From JAFDZV01 sp966128725 (GTDB lineage: Bacteria > Bacteroidota > Ignavibacteria > OLB7): 25,934 nt of DNA. The notes below the pieces were generated by a model that searched no databases, was not told the DNA's origin, and saw only the letters and a list, made by a program, of their open reading frames with translations. Of the stretch, positions 1 through 9,900 are shown piece by piece (position 1 is the first letter of the stretch; each line of letters begins with the position of its first letter). The DNA lies in assembly GCA_966128725.1 (NCBI GenBank), contig CBHYLN010000074.1, forward strand, positions 1 through 25,934. Direction: 5' to 3'. Both the position numbers and the translations under genes were made by a program.

Positions 1-3000
1 ACGACGCGCTACAAATACTATCGCGAACACGATGACCGCTTCCGCCTGATCGGCACCAACATCAATCACTGGGATGTGGTAACCGACCTGCGGCTGGACT
101 ACACCCGCGAGTACGGCGCGAAGTATCCGGACTCGTGGGCGGCCATCATCCGGAACACCGGCACGTTGAGCGGTTTTGACTCCGTTCAGCGGGCGTTCTA
201 CCGCTCCGCCTGGGACAACCACCAGGCCACCGGATTCCGGATCATCACGCCGGTGCAGGATGTGGGGATCGACCTGAAGAACACCCGGCGCCTGGAGGAC
301 TACGCCCACGCCGACACGGTGTTGTACCACGATCTGAAGATCGGGCGAGTGGATACCACCAACCGGCCTCTGGATACCACCCTGCACAATATTGCCTTTG
401 GTGTCCCGTACCCCGGCGCCCTTGCCGTAGCGGCCGACCGGCTGGTGGCCCAGGGGATGCAGTATGCCGCGCACTTCGTGTTCTTCGTGGGCGACGCCGC
501 GATGTACGAGCGCCTGGGCCAGCCCAACGCCTTTACGCGTTTCCGCGCCGCCGTGGCGTTCCGGGCGGACGAGTTGAATCGAAACGTCAATCGGATTGAT
601 TCCACAGACGTTATCGCCAAGTTCATCCTGTACCGCCGTACACGGCGCGGACAGGAGGGCGACTGCCGCTGCATGGCCTACGAACCCTTCGGTGACACAG
701 TGTTTATCACCAAGAAGATGTATACCGACGACACCATTGACGTCGTCAGCGCACCCGGCTACAAGGAATTCTCCACAACATTCGACGTGGCGCGGGGCAG
801 TGCCGCGTGGCCCTATGATACGCTGGAGGTTCATGGCTGGGATGTTGTCAATGCCGCGCCGATCACGCGGCGCACGGCCTACGGCACGGACGCCATGCTC
901 ACACAGAGACTGTTCGACAGCGTTGCCTTCCTCAACAAACTCAACGTTTCCGGCCGCACGTTCCTGCGCATGGAGGGGCCCGATTCCATCTTCCAGGTGA
1001 TCCGTTTCGCCGATGTGCGTTTCACCACGATCCCGTTGCAACCGCGCCACGACGAGGAATGGAAGATCGGCGACGGCTTCCAGTGGTTCGGATGGCAGAA
1101 CTGTGCCGACACGGTCATGACCTGCCAGAAACGGCTGGAGCGCGGCGACTTCGGCCCCACGGCCTTTCTGGTGAATGGTGCCGTTGAAAGCGATTTCGGC
1201 ATCAGGTTCTTCACGGCGCAGCGCGCGCCCATCACGTTGCTGCGGTTCAGTGTGCATCAGGATTTGTACGACCAATTGCGCGGCACCCTGATCGACAGCC
1301 TGGTGATGCGCCCCTCGGCGGAGAAGCTCTACGCCAACGACACGCTGAACGGGCTGTTGGGCCGCCTGGCCTACAGCGACGAGATCAATTTCTACAAGCT
1401 CCGGACCGACGGCGTGCTGGCCCGCAAGCTTCAGGACTTCATGCACGAACGGCATGACACGGTCCGCCAGCTCTGGTGCAACCCGGTGGGCAACTACGAC
1501 GGTTTCCGCGTGCTGTCGGAGGATCTGGATTCAACCCGGCTGCGCACCAATCAGTTGTTTGCCCGGCAGGACTACACGCAGATCGGCGCGTTTCTGGATG
1601 CGCTGCCCATCTTCCACGCCAACCCGGATTCGATGAGCGCGTTTGCAACGGACCGCACGTTCACCGGTACGTTTGTTCGCAAGGATAGCAGTGGCAACGT
1701 GATCGGCATCACCACTGAAAGCACCATCGCGCCGAACACGGATTCGGCCTATCGTGCCTATACGCTGCGCCGGCAGTTCGGCGGGTACGACCCCAACGGC
1801 GCGCGCATCGCGGCAGGCTGGGGTTCGTTTGCCGCATCAAAAACCGACACGGCCACCTTTCAGGGCGCCACGATCACCACGCTGGCGCGCGCGGTCACTG
1901 CCGCGAAGTTCCGCTTCACGCAGTTCGGCCCGGCCACGCAGGTGTGGAACTCCATACAGGGCATGGGATGGCGCACAACCATCACGCCGGGGGCGATCCC
2001 TGATTCCAACCCGGATTCGGCGACGATTTATCCCCCATGGGGCATCCGGCCGGCGACGCCCGAGGAGATCACCTGTCAGGGCTGGCTGTCGCTGAATTGC
2101 GGCGTGGACGGGCTGGTGTATACCGATGCGCAGATCGACCAGAACAACTGGGGCTATGTGAACCAGGTCACCGGCAAACCATTGTACAACTATGAGCGCT
2201 GGCTGCCGCAGACGGCCATCAACATGGCCGACACCAACGACGTACGCAAGCAGGTGCAGCCGCTGATGTGGACGGGGTTCAAAAGCCGGTACGAGTCGGT
2301 GCGGCGCATGAACACGGAAATACGCATGCTGGACGATAGCATCCACCTGACCCGCCTGGCCTGGCACCAGGAGCAGATGTCGGCGCACGATCCGCGCCAG
2401 AGCTACCGCGACATGCCGCTGGTGGATACGCTCCTGGCCGAGCAGGCCAAACGGCACGCGTTCGGGGCTGGCGGCAAGTTCCTGCCATCGGACACGGTGG
2501 ACGCGCGCGAGGAAACCTTCATCGAACTTTCGCGCTTCACCGCGGCACCCAACGATCCGTTCCAGGACGCGCAATACCTGATCATCACCAACCGCCGCAC
2601 CTGGCCCGTGGACACGCTGAGTTACGGCGCTACGGCACAGGCGCATGGCTCCGGCGTGAAAGGATTCGGCGCCATCGACGTCCGCCGTCCGAAGTTGCGT
2701 CTGAAGGCGCCGGCGACAGCCGCTATGACCGATTCGTTCCTCGTGCAGAAGGTGGGGCACGCGGCCGACTGGCCCGAGCGGCGCGTGGCGGCCGGCGACC
2801 TGGTGGCGCTGGACTGGATCGAGCCGGGCTGGGGTGCGGTCTATCGCGTGCGGCCGTTGGCCGCGGTGGTAACCACCACGTCAACGGCCTGGAACAGCGC
2901 GGTGCGCGCGGAGAACCCGTCCAACGACCTCACGCCGCGCCCGCGCGTCGTGACCTACGAACGTGACTCGGCGGTGTACCTGCGCGCGGTTTCGCCCAGC

Positions 3001-5403
3001 GGAGGGTGGTCGCGCGAGTGGTTGATTTCCGATGCCGCCGATACCGTGGTGATCACCAAGGCCGGGACCAAGCGCCGGCGGGCCTACAACATCAACCCAT
3101 CGGTTGCGGTGATCCGCAGCGACAGCGCCGCCCGTGGGCGCACGGCGGCCGGGCTCTCGTGCCTGGTGGTATGGGAGCGCCGCGACACAGGCAGCAAGGC
3201 CGCCGTGGAGGCGATGTATCTGGCGGAGCTGCCCACGCCGGGCGGGCCGCTGACAAGCGACACCTTGCGCAAGCATATCGCGCCGGCGGCCCCGCTGCTG
3301 CGGCCCTGGATGCATCTGGCGCCGGCGGTGGTGGGCGTCGATTCCGGATTCGTGATCGCCTGGGCCGCGCCGTCGGACCCGGGCGGGGTCAACGTGCTGG
3401 CCATGCGCGATTACCCGATTGCGAGCCATCCGGCGATTGACGCCAACGACACCACCAGCACGCTGGTGGCCAAACGCGCGCGGCCGATGTTCGGCATCAC
3501 CACGTTCTCGCCGCCGGACTCGGTGTGCCAGTGGCCCACGCTGGCCTACAGCCGCAATTGGGGGCTGGTGCGCACCAATGACGGCATCTTCTCGCTGGCT
3601 TCGCCGCCCGAAACGGAGATCATGTACATCGCCGGTCAGCCGGATACCATCGACAATAATGCCGACCAGAAATCCTGGCTGCACGCGGTGCATCTTGCCT
3701 ACCAGCAAGGCAACCGGAGCAACACCACATGGCGCATCATGTACAACACGGTGGGTGTGCGGTTCCCGTTCAAGCTCGGCCCCGATCACACCGTATTGCC
3801 GCTGAAACCGCAGCTCTGGCTTTCGCAGGCCGAACACGTATCGGCGCGGATGCCGGGCTGCCAGCATGTGCGGCCATCAATCGCGGCCGACTCGGTATCC
3901 ACCGCCGTTGCGTTCGAGTCCCTGAACAACACGCGCACCATCAGCCTGCGCTTCCGTGACCCGGTCGGCATTAATCCGCGTGTTGCTTTGCCAAGCTGGA
4001 AAACCGTTCCGTACCGCTGGGGCGGCACAAAGCCGGGAACGGGATCATCGCTGGTTGCGCTGCGGACGTACATGCGCCCGTCGCTGCGGCAGTTCCCAGC
4101 GTTGCTTGGCTCGCAGATCCGCGCCCTGCCGGAAGGTGTGCTGGTGTGGGAGTGGACCAACGCGCCACTTGGCCCGGGAGCCACGCCGCGCGGCAACCGG
4201 CTGATGATGTACCGCTACGGCAACACCTTCGTGGATACCACGCTGCCGGATGCGGCGTACACATCGCTGTTGCTTTCGCCCAACATCGCCGCCTCGCGCG
4301 GGACGGCGTTTACCACGTCGGCCCTGTTCGCGCGCGGCGCGCAGGTTGAAGGGCGTTCACTGGCGCGTCCCGCCGGTGGCACGGGGACGTATTTCCCGGC
4401 CTATCTGCTGAACAGTCCGGCCGCGCCGCATGCGGCGTTCAGCCAGCCGTTCCGCAACGGGCAGGCCATCGTGGGCGCGTATGCCATCGGCCGGTTCGAT
4501 ACCCTGTTCGCCTGCGCCAGCTTTGTTGGCGTACAGGTGGGCGTCAACTTCCCCACCCGGCCGCCGGGCCGTGTGGATGACGGTACCGGCACGCCCTCGG
4601 CCACGCCGCCGCAAAGTGCATGGGGACCGCCGCCAGCCCTGTTCGCGCAGCCGGACGCAAGCGCTGCGCCACCGACGGGGCTGGAGCTGGGCGCGAGCAT
4701 TACCCGCACGGGCGTCTTCACCGCCGGCACCACGCCGTTGCAGCTCGAACGTACGATTGCCGGCAGCACGGGCCTGCGTTCCTGGCTGGATACCCAACCC
4801 TACGACACGGCCCATGCCGCGCCGGCCGATATCAGCATCATTCCCGAACTGGTGCGCGCCTCCGACGGTGCGGTGCTGTGGTCGGGTGCCGTCACGTCGG
4901 CACGGACGCTGAACAGCGATACGGTGGGCGGCACGCTGAGCATTCCAATGCCGTCGGTGGTGGCGGCCGGCACGCCGGTGTTCGCGCGGTTGCGCATCGA
5001 GCCCACCCCGGGCGTGAACTACGAGACGTTCGGGGAAATCGTGTTCGCCGATGAGGAGCCGGCCCCCGGAGGCTACAAGCGCGGGCACGACGGAGCGCCA
5101 GACGGGGATGAGCCGGAAGTGGGCGTGACGGATGCGGTGATCGATCACATGACCGTGACGCCGAACCCGACCGGCGGCGATGACGTGGAGCTGCGTCTGT
5201 GGGCACCGCAATCGGGCGAAACGGAGTTGACCGTGTATGACCTGCTGGGCAATGTGGTGGCGGCGCTTCCCGGCGTTGCGGTTACCGCGCCCGGTGATGT
5301 GGCGATCCCGATTTCGGTGCACGGCATGCCGAGCGGCGTCTACATCGTCGAAGCCCGCATCGGCCGTGCACGCGGCGCGGTGCGGTTCACGGTGATGCGG
5401 TAG
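1..5403 (+). CDS. Giant T9SS-secreted protein, C-terminal part (5' truncated)
   Basis: The reading frame is open from base 1, so the true start lies left of the window; the GTG at 76 is only an internal codon. 1800 codons are visible. The last ~90 residues (about 5131-5400) form a type A T9SS sorting domain: a TVTPNPTGGD opening, a TELTVYDLLGNVV strand, then MPSGVYIVEARIG and a final RFTVMR strand. An acidic, Gly/Pro-rich linker (about 5050-5130) precedes it. The family rule is export by Sec, passage through the outer-membrane T9SS and removal of this domain on surface attachment or release. I recognise no catalytic domain in the body. The stretch around 2900-4300 has recurring strand patterns ending in VVWE, VIAW or VWEW, which may be a beta-propeller-like fold (inference). 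The next gene on this strand starts 210 bp downstream. Confidence 0.9.
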   Translation, partial: TTRYKYYREHDDRFRLIGTNINHWDVVTDLRLDYTREYGAKYPDSWAAIIRNTGTLSGFDSVQRAFYRSAWDNHQATGFRIITPVQDVGIDLKNTRRLEDYAHADTVLYHDLKIGRVDTTNRPLDTTLHNIAFGVPYPGALAVAADRLVAQGMQYAAHFVFFVGDAAMYERLGQPNAFTRFRAAVAFRADELNRNVNRIDSTDVIAKFILYRRTRRGQEGDCRCMAYEPFGDTVFITKKMYTDDTIDVVSAPGYKEFSTTFDVARGSAAWPYDTLEVHGWDVVNAAPITRRTAYGTDAMLTQRLFDSVAFLNKLNVSGRTFLRMEGPDSIFQVIRFADVRFTTIPLQPRHDEEWKIGDGFQWFGWQNCADTVMTCQKRLERGDFGPTAFLVNGAVESDFGIRFFTAQRAPITLLRFSVHQDLYDQLRGTLIDSLVMRPSAEKLYANDTLNGLLGRLAYSDEINFYKLRTDGVLARKLQDFMHERHDTVRQLWCNPVGNYDGFRVLSEDLDSTRLRTNQLFARQDYTQIGAFLDALPIFHANPDSMSAFATDRTFTGTFVRKDSSGNVIGITTESTIAPNTDSAYRAYTLRRQFGGYDPNGARIAAGWGSFAASKTDTATFQGATITTLARAVTAAKFRFTQFGPATQVWNSIQGMGWRTTITPGAIPDSNPDSATIYPPWGIRPATPEEITCQGWLSLNCGVDGLVYTDAQIDQNNWGYVNQVTGKPLYNYERWLPQTAINMADTNDVRKQVQPLMWTGFKSRYESVRRMNTEIRMLDDSIHLTRLAWHQEQMSAHDPRQSYRDMPLVDTLLAEQAKRHAFGAGGKFLPSDTVDAREETFIELSRFTAAPNDPFQDAQYLIITNRRTWPVDTLSYGATAQAHGSGVKGFGAIDVRRPKLRLKAPATAAMTDSFLVQKVGHAADWPERRVAAGDLVALDWIEPGWGAVYRVRPLAAVVTTTSTAWNSAVRAENPSNDLTPRPRVVTYERDSAVYLRAVSPSGGWSREWLISDAADTVVITKAGTKRRRAYNINPSVAVIRSDSAARGRTAAGLSCLVVWERRDTGSKAAVEAMYLAELPTPGGPLTSDTLRKHIAPAAPLLRPWMHLAPAVVGVDSGFVIAWAAPSDPGGVNVLAMRDYPIASHPAIDANDTTSTLVAKRARPMFGITTFSPPDSVCQWPTLAYSRNWGLVRTNDGIFSLASPPETEIMYIAGQPDTIDNNADQKSWLHAVHLAYQQGNRSNTTWRIMYNTVGVRFPFKLGPDHTVLPLKPQLWLSQAEHVSARMPGCQHVRPSIAADSVSTAVAFESLNNTRTISLRFRDPVGINPRVALPSWKTVPYRWGGTKPGTGSSLVALRTYMRPSLRQFPALLGSQIRALPEGVLVWEWTNAPLGPGATPRGNRLMMYRYGNTFVDTTLPDAAYTSLLLSPNIAASRGTAFTTSALFARGAQVEGRSLARPAGGTGTYFPAYLLNSPAAPHAAFSQPFRNGQAIVGAYAIGRFDTLFACASFVGVQVGVNFPTRPPGRVDDGTGTPSATPPQSAWGPPPALFAQPDASAAPPTGLELGASITRTGVFTAGTTPLQLERTIAGSTGLRSWLDTQPYDTAHAAPADISIIPELVRASDGAVLWSGAVTSARTLNSDTVGGTLSIPMPSVVAAGTPVFARLRIEPTPGVNYETFGEIVFADEEPAPGGYKRGHDGAPDGDEPEVGVTDAVIDHMTVTPNPTGGDDVELRLWAPQSGETELTVYDLLGNVVAALPGVAVTAPGDVAIPISVHGMPSGVYIVEARIGRARGAVRFTVMR

Positions 5404-5504
5404 TAGCCCGCGCCCTGTGTGGCGCAGCCCCGCGCGGCACGGCCCTATCGGTTGTTGCGTGGAGTATCGATGAGCAGGCCTCCCTGCGGCTCAATGAATG
5501 CCCT

Positions 5505-5523
5505 CGGCCGCCCCCCCGGGCCG
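5505..5523. terminator. Weak GC-rich hairpin after the T9SS gene
   Basis: CGGCC (5505-5509) and GGCCG (5519-5523) are inverted copies around a C-rich 9-nt loop, about 100 bp after the stop of the giant gene. There is no T-run after it, so intrinsic termination is uncertain. The rest of the 5404-5613 gap is GC-rich and holds no convincing gene. Confidence 0.2.
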
Positions 5524-5546
5524 CGCGGGGGTGTTCGATATCCCCA

Positions 5547-5566
5547 CGACGCATGACCATGCGTCG
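5547..5566. promoter_or_regulatory. Perfect 9+2+9 palindrome upstream of the esterase gene
   Basis: CGACGCATG (5547-5555), spacer AC, CATGCGTCG (5558-5566). It ends 47 bp before the ATG of the erythromycin-esterase-family gene. Such a short, near-symmetrical palindrome just upstream of a start looks like an operator for a dimeric regulator. No regulator gene is in the window and no clear promoter hexamers flank it, so the role is inferred. Confidence 0.35.
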
Positions 5567-5613
5567 CGGTTCGTTCCTTTACACAGACAACATTTGCACA
5601 ACCATCATTTTCA

Positions 5614-6774
5614 ATGTCAATCATGGCCAAGAATCATCCGTTGGACGCAATACCGTTGCGGGAGGCATTCGCAGCAATAATCCCCGCCATCATTTCGAGC
5701 ATCGGCACACACGACCTTGTGCTGCTTGGCGAAAACAGCCACGGTGTTTCGGAATTCAGCGCACTGAAGGTAGCCATTATCCAGGCCCTGCACCGCGACC
5801 ACGGATTCTCGGTTGTGGCATTCGAGTCCGGCCTGATGGAGTGTTTCCATGCCGACAATGCGATCGCCGAAACGGCCCCGCGGGAGGCGCTGGCATCGGC
5901 CTTATACCCGATGTGGCGCACCGATCATGTGGCGCGGTTGATGGCCATCATGGCCACGCAACGTAATACGGCACATCCGCTGCGCCTTGCGGGTATCGAT
6001 ACCCGGCCCATGAGCAACAGCGCCGGATATCTTCAAACCGGAATTGCCGGCATGGATACGGAACTTGGCGCGCGAGTTGCCCACACCGAGCAACGGATCA
6101 AACGCCTGGCGCGCCGCGGCCCTATTGGATCGGAGGAGGATGCAGCCGAGTTCCACAGGTCACACGAGGCCGACCGCGCAACCTATCAGGAGGCCGTCGC
6201 CAGGCTTGGCGCGATTGCCGACGCTCAGCGATCGCCGGCGCAGCATGTGATGCTCCGCACGCTGGCCGCACGACTGGGGCTGCTGGATGTGCTGCTCCGC
6301 CAGGAAGAGTATTACACGTACCGGGAACAATGGATGGCCGACAACATTGCATGGCTTGCGCACGAGATGTACCCGGGCCAGCGGATCGTGGTGTGGGCGC
6401 ACAACGAACATATCCGGCGCGGTCACCCCGCCGCAGCGGGCGAGCCCACGATGCACGATCTGCTTCCGCCGGATCTTCGCAAGCGCACGTATGCGCTTGG
6501 GATGTACATGCACGGCGGGCGCGCCGTGTGGAACAGCCGTGTGGAGTACACAATCGAGCCGGCAGCCGGACACACGCTGGAGGCGCGGCTTGGCGCGGCT
6601 GAGGCAATCACGTTCACGGACCTGCGCGCGCCACGCGCCGAGCCCTTGCATTGGTTGAACGCGCCCTGCACGGCGATGTCATGGGGGGTACATCCGGAGG
6701 AGGTTGTGCCTGCGTGGCAGTACGACGGCATTGTGGTGTTCGGCACGGTGACGCCCCCGGTGTTCGTGGCGTAA
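5614..6774 (+). CDS. Erythromycin esterase family protein
   Basis: This 386-residue protein belongs to the Ere/succinoglycan-biosynthesis-like hydrolase family by its motifs. Near the N-terminus, LLGENSHGVSEF holds E40 and H43; VVAFESG holds E71; a later VVWAHNEHIRR holds H263 and H266. The His-to-Glu spacing (43 to 71) agrees with what I recall for the catalytic His and Glu of Ere enzymes, and the length is near the family norm of about 400. Ere enzymes hydrolyse the macrolactone ester of 14-membered macrolides, but most relatives in environmental genomes have unknown substrates, so resistance should not be assumed. There is no signal peptide, suggesting a cytoplasmic enzyme. I use the ATG at 5614; a second ATG at 5623 is possible, and neither has a clear Shine-Dalgarno. 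The gene converges on the effector gene. Confidence 0.85.
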   Translation: MSIMAKNHPLDAIPLREAFAAIIPAIISSIGTHDLVLLGENSHGVSEFSALKVAIIQALHRDHGFSVVAFESGLMECFHADNAIAETAPREALASALYPMWRTDHVARLMAIMATQRNTAHPLRLAGIDTRPMSNSAGYLQTGIAGMDTELGARVAHTEQRIKRLARRGPIGSEEDAAEFHRSHEADRATYQEAVARLGAIADAQRSPAQHVMLRTLAARLGLLDVLLRQEEYYTYREQWMADNIAWLAHEMYPGQRIVVWAHNEHIRRGHPAAAGEPTMHDLLPPDLRKRTYALGMYMHGGRAVWNSRVEYTIEPAAGHTLEARLGAAEAITFTDLRAPRAEPLHWLNAPCTAMSWGVHPEEVVPAWQYDGIVVFGTVTPPVFVA

Positions 6775-6788
6775 CCGGCGGCAACGCA

Positions 6789-6828
6789 ACACCGGGCGAA
6801 CTCACCGCGGGCATGCATGGCCCGGTGT
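6789..6828. terminator. Inverted repeat in the convergent gap, long loop
   Basis: ACACCGGGC (6789-6797) and GCCCGGTGT (6820-6828) are exact 9-nt inverted copies with a 22-nt loop, starting 15 bp after the esterase stop. There is no T-tract. It could end the plus-strand transcript or be incidental. Confidence 0.3.
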
Positions 6829-6869
6829 CGTAGTGTGAAACAATATTTCAGCACCCCCTGCAACGGCAA

Positions 6870-6899
6870 CCGGCCGCCCACCCTCGGGTGAATGGCCGG
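6870..6899. terminator. Nested hairpin between convergent genes
   Basis: CCGGCC (6870-6875) pairs with GGCCGG (6894-6899), and inside it CACCC (6879-6883) pairs with GGGTG (6886-6890) around a TC loop. This compact stem lies between the esterase stop and the effector stop at 6938, where a bidirectional terminator would be expected. It lacks a T-run. Confidence 0.4.
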
Positions 6900-6937
6900 A
6901 TTACCCGCCATCATCGCACATCAATAAAAGCGCGGAA

Positions 6938-9900
6938 TTATCCTTCGCGGGTTGCCGTGATTACAATCCATGTACCCTTTCCGTCACGCTTCTTATGCAC
7001 CTGATCCAGTGTCAGCTCGCCTGCACCCGGAATCTTCGAGCGGATAATCTTCAGCGTGCGTCCGCTTGATTGATTCACGGATGAATTCAACGGCCAGAGA
7101 TTCGCCTCGTGATCGGCGCCACCGATCTGGAGCTCGACAACGTGGTCCACATCCAGCCCGGATTCCTTGCCGCTGTAGCCATACTTCTCCATGGCCCGCT
7201 TCACTTCTTCCATGCGGCTGCGATCGCCGTTGCCTTCCTTGTACTCGCGTAACATGCCAGCCTTCACATGATTTTCGGATGTCACTCCAAGCGTCACACC
7301 CGAGTCGGCCAACTTCTTCCGTTTCGTTGGCACGTACTCGTCCACCGTACCGCTATTGCTCTCGTAACTCTTTTGCAAATCGGATTGTGGAGCTTTAGGC
7401 ATTGTCTTCTTGCCGAGATATAGCGGCTTATAGGAGCCGATCCCCCCCTTCGGATACACCAGCGGGAACGGATTCTCCTTGGTCCCGACGTCCCCATCGG
7501 CGTACAGCACCGCCAGATGACCGGCAATACCCTTGAACGCGGCCTCGAACTCCGCGCGCTTGGCCTGCTGCTGGTCCTCTGGCAAGCTGGCAAGCTGCTT
7601 GATTACAGCATGGTGCTTCTTGATTTCCGCAATAGCACTCTTCTGCGCGTCGCTGGACGCCAGCCGTTCTTTCTCCTCGATAATCCTGGCAAGGGTCATT
7701 GGTGTACTGGCCACCATGAGCTTCGCGCCCGCTCCTTCACCATCGAAGTACACGGCATGGTTCTCCTTGCCGGCCTTGAACGACGCCCGGTTTTTCCACC
7801 AGGTAACAAGCGCACCCTTCGCCCCGCTGAGCAACTTGCCGGCGGCCGCCTTCACCTTCATCAGCAGCTTGGTGATGGCGGTGTCGATGCGCTTGCGGAT
7901 CTTCATGATCAGCTTCTGCACCTTGGCCACCAGACCGGAAATACCCAGCAACGCGGCCAGCATGCCGATGATAAGCGGGATGGATTTGGCCAGGGCTTTT
8001 TCCACCAGGTTCGCCGCGCCGTCGATCTGGCCCTTTGCAATCGCCAGCACGCCATCGAGCACGCCGTTGATGAAGTCCAGGATCTGCGCCGCGCGGTTGA
8101 ACAGGAACGTGACGAAGCTGTAGATGGCCATGGCCGCCTTGATGAAGGCCGCGGCCGGGTTCAGCAACCCGATCAGCCACTTGATGCCGGCCTTTATCAC
8201 CTCGGTGATGATCATCTCCTTGATCTGGTCCAGCACCATCTCCTTCAGGTCGTTGAACTGCTCCTTCACGTATTCCCACACCGCATCCGGCCCCTCGCGC
8301 AGCTTCATGAAGATCTCGGCGCCCTTCTCCATCACGGAGACCACGGTTTCGCCGAACAACTGCACTGCCTTGGCGCGCATGTACTCCCACGTAAGGCCCA
8401 GCACCTGCATCACCAGATTGAAGATGCCCTTCAGGCTGAACAGGTTGTCGGGGATCTTGATGCCCACCGGCCCCATCGCGCCGGTCAGCCATGCGAACAG
8501 GCCGGCAATCAGGTGCTTCTGGATGTTGTCCACGAACTGATTGAATCCCTTCTTGAAACCTGCGGCAAGATTCTCGAAGAAGCCGATCGGGTCCATCAGG
8601 ATCAGGTTCACAACCTCGGCGATCTTCTTCAGGATCGTGTCCAGCATCCGGCCCAGCTTCCTGATCGTCTCGATCACGTCCTTGATCATGCCGATCGCGC
8701 GGCTGATCAGGCCCTTGTTGGCCGCCTTCAGCTCCTTGATGCGCTCGTCGACCGCCTGCAAGTTCTCCTGGTACTTCTGCGCCAGCGTGTCCACCAGCTC
8801 GCCCTGCTTGCCCTCGATGCTCTCCTCCAGTTGCTCGAACTTCTCGCTGACCTCGGCGGCGGCCTGTTCGCCCACGCCCTTCAGATCGCTGGGGAGCTTC
8901 GCCACGTAGGCGGCGATCTCGTCCTTGCCCTTCTGGATTTCCGCGCGCGCGGCGGCCAGCTCGCGCCCGATGATCACGATCACCACATCGAGCACGATAT
9001 CCATCTTCTGGATGTACAGCTCGCGCCCGTCCTCGTAGAACCGGTTGACCTCGTCGGGCAGATCAAGGAAGAGATCGGCGATCCACTGCGCGGCGCCAAG
9101 CACACCGCTGTAGCGCTCCCGCTTATAGGCGTCCATCTTCTGTTCCACGTAGTCCTCGAAGGCCTGCTTGGCCAGCGCGGCGCCTGCGTCGAACGCGGTT
9201 TCCACCTTGGAATCCAGCCCGGTAAGGATGGATTCCACCTTGGTCTTCGTGGTGTCGTAGATGGCGGCGATGTCGGCGGCCACCTTGGCGCGCGCGGCCT
9301 CGTCCTTGCCCTTGGCGCCAACCTGCTTGCCCTCCACCTGGGTCAGGCCCTTTGCGCGATCGGCGTGCATGCCCTGCAGCTCCTTCTGCGCAACGGCCGC
9401 GGCCTCCGATTCCGCCTTGGTCAGCGTCTTGTTCTCGAATTGACGGAAGCCCTTGGGATCCTCGGCGGCATGGGTCTGCGCCTCGGACTTCGCGGCCGAT
9501 GCAGCCGTGAAGCTGGACTCGTTCGAGTTCTGCAATTGCTGGTCGGTAACGTTCGCCGCGGCCATCTGATCGTCGATCGATCGGCTGTCGTCGGCCAACG
9601 GCGCCTCCACCGCCGAGGCATCCTGCTGCTTGGGCGCGGCGCGCTCGGCCCCAATCGAACCGGGTGCCGAGCCGATGCCGGCCGGCGGCAACTTGGTAAC
9701 CGGCTTGGCCTCGATACCGCTGGTGCTGGGCGCCTCCTTGGTCTTGGCTTCCAACGGCCCCTGCGAGTTGGCCTTCTCGGCCTCCACCTTGCCGCCCATC
9801 TCCTCCTTCACACCGCCCAGCTTGTCCTCCTCGCTGAACTTGTCGGCCTCGTCCAGATTCTTCGGCGCCATCTCCTCGATGCGCTTCATCAGCGCTTCCT

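Noticed and set aside
76..78. GTG as start of the giant T9SS gene
   Set aside because: The frame is open through base 1 with coding-like residues upstream, and there is no signal peptide after the GTG.
5445..5630. 61-codon minus-strand ORF in the gap before the esterase gene
   Set aside because: It overlaps the esterase start, has no ribosome site and no recognisable features; its codon pattern is not convincing.
6775..6937. Possible immunity gene for the HNH effector
   Set aside because: The gap is 163 bp with hairpins and no minus-strand ORF with a start and a ribosome site.
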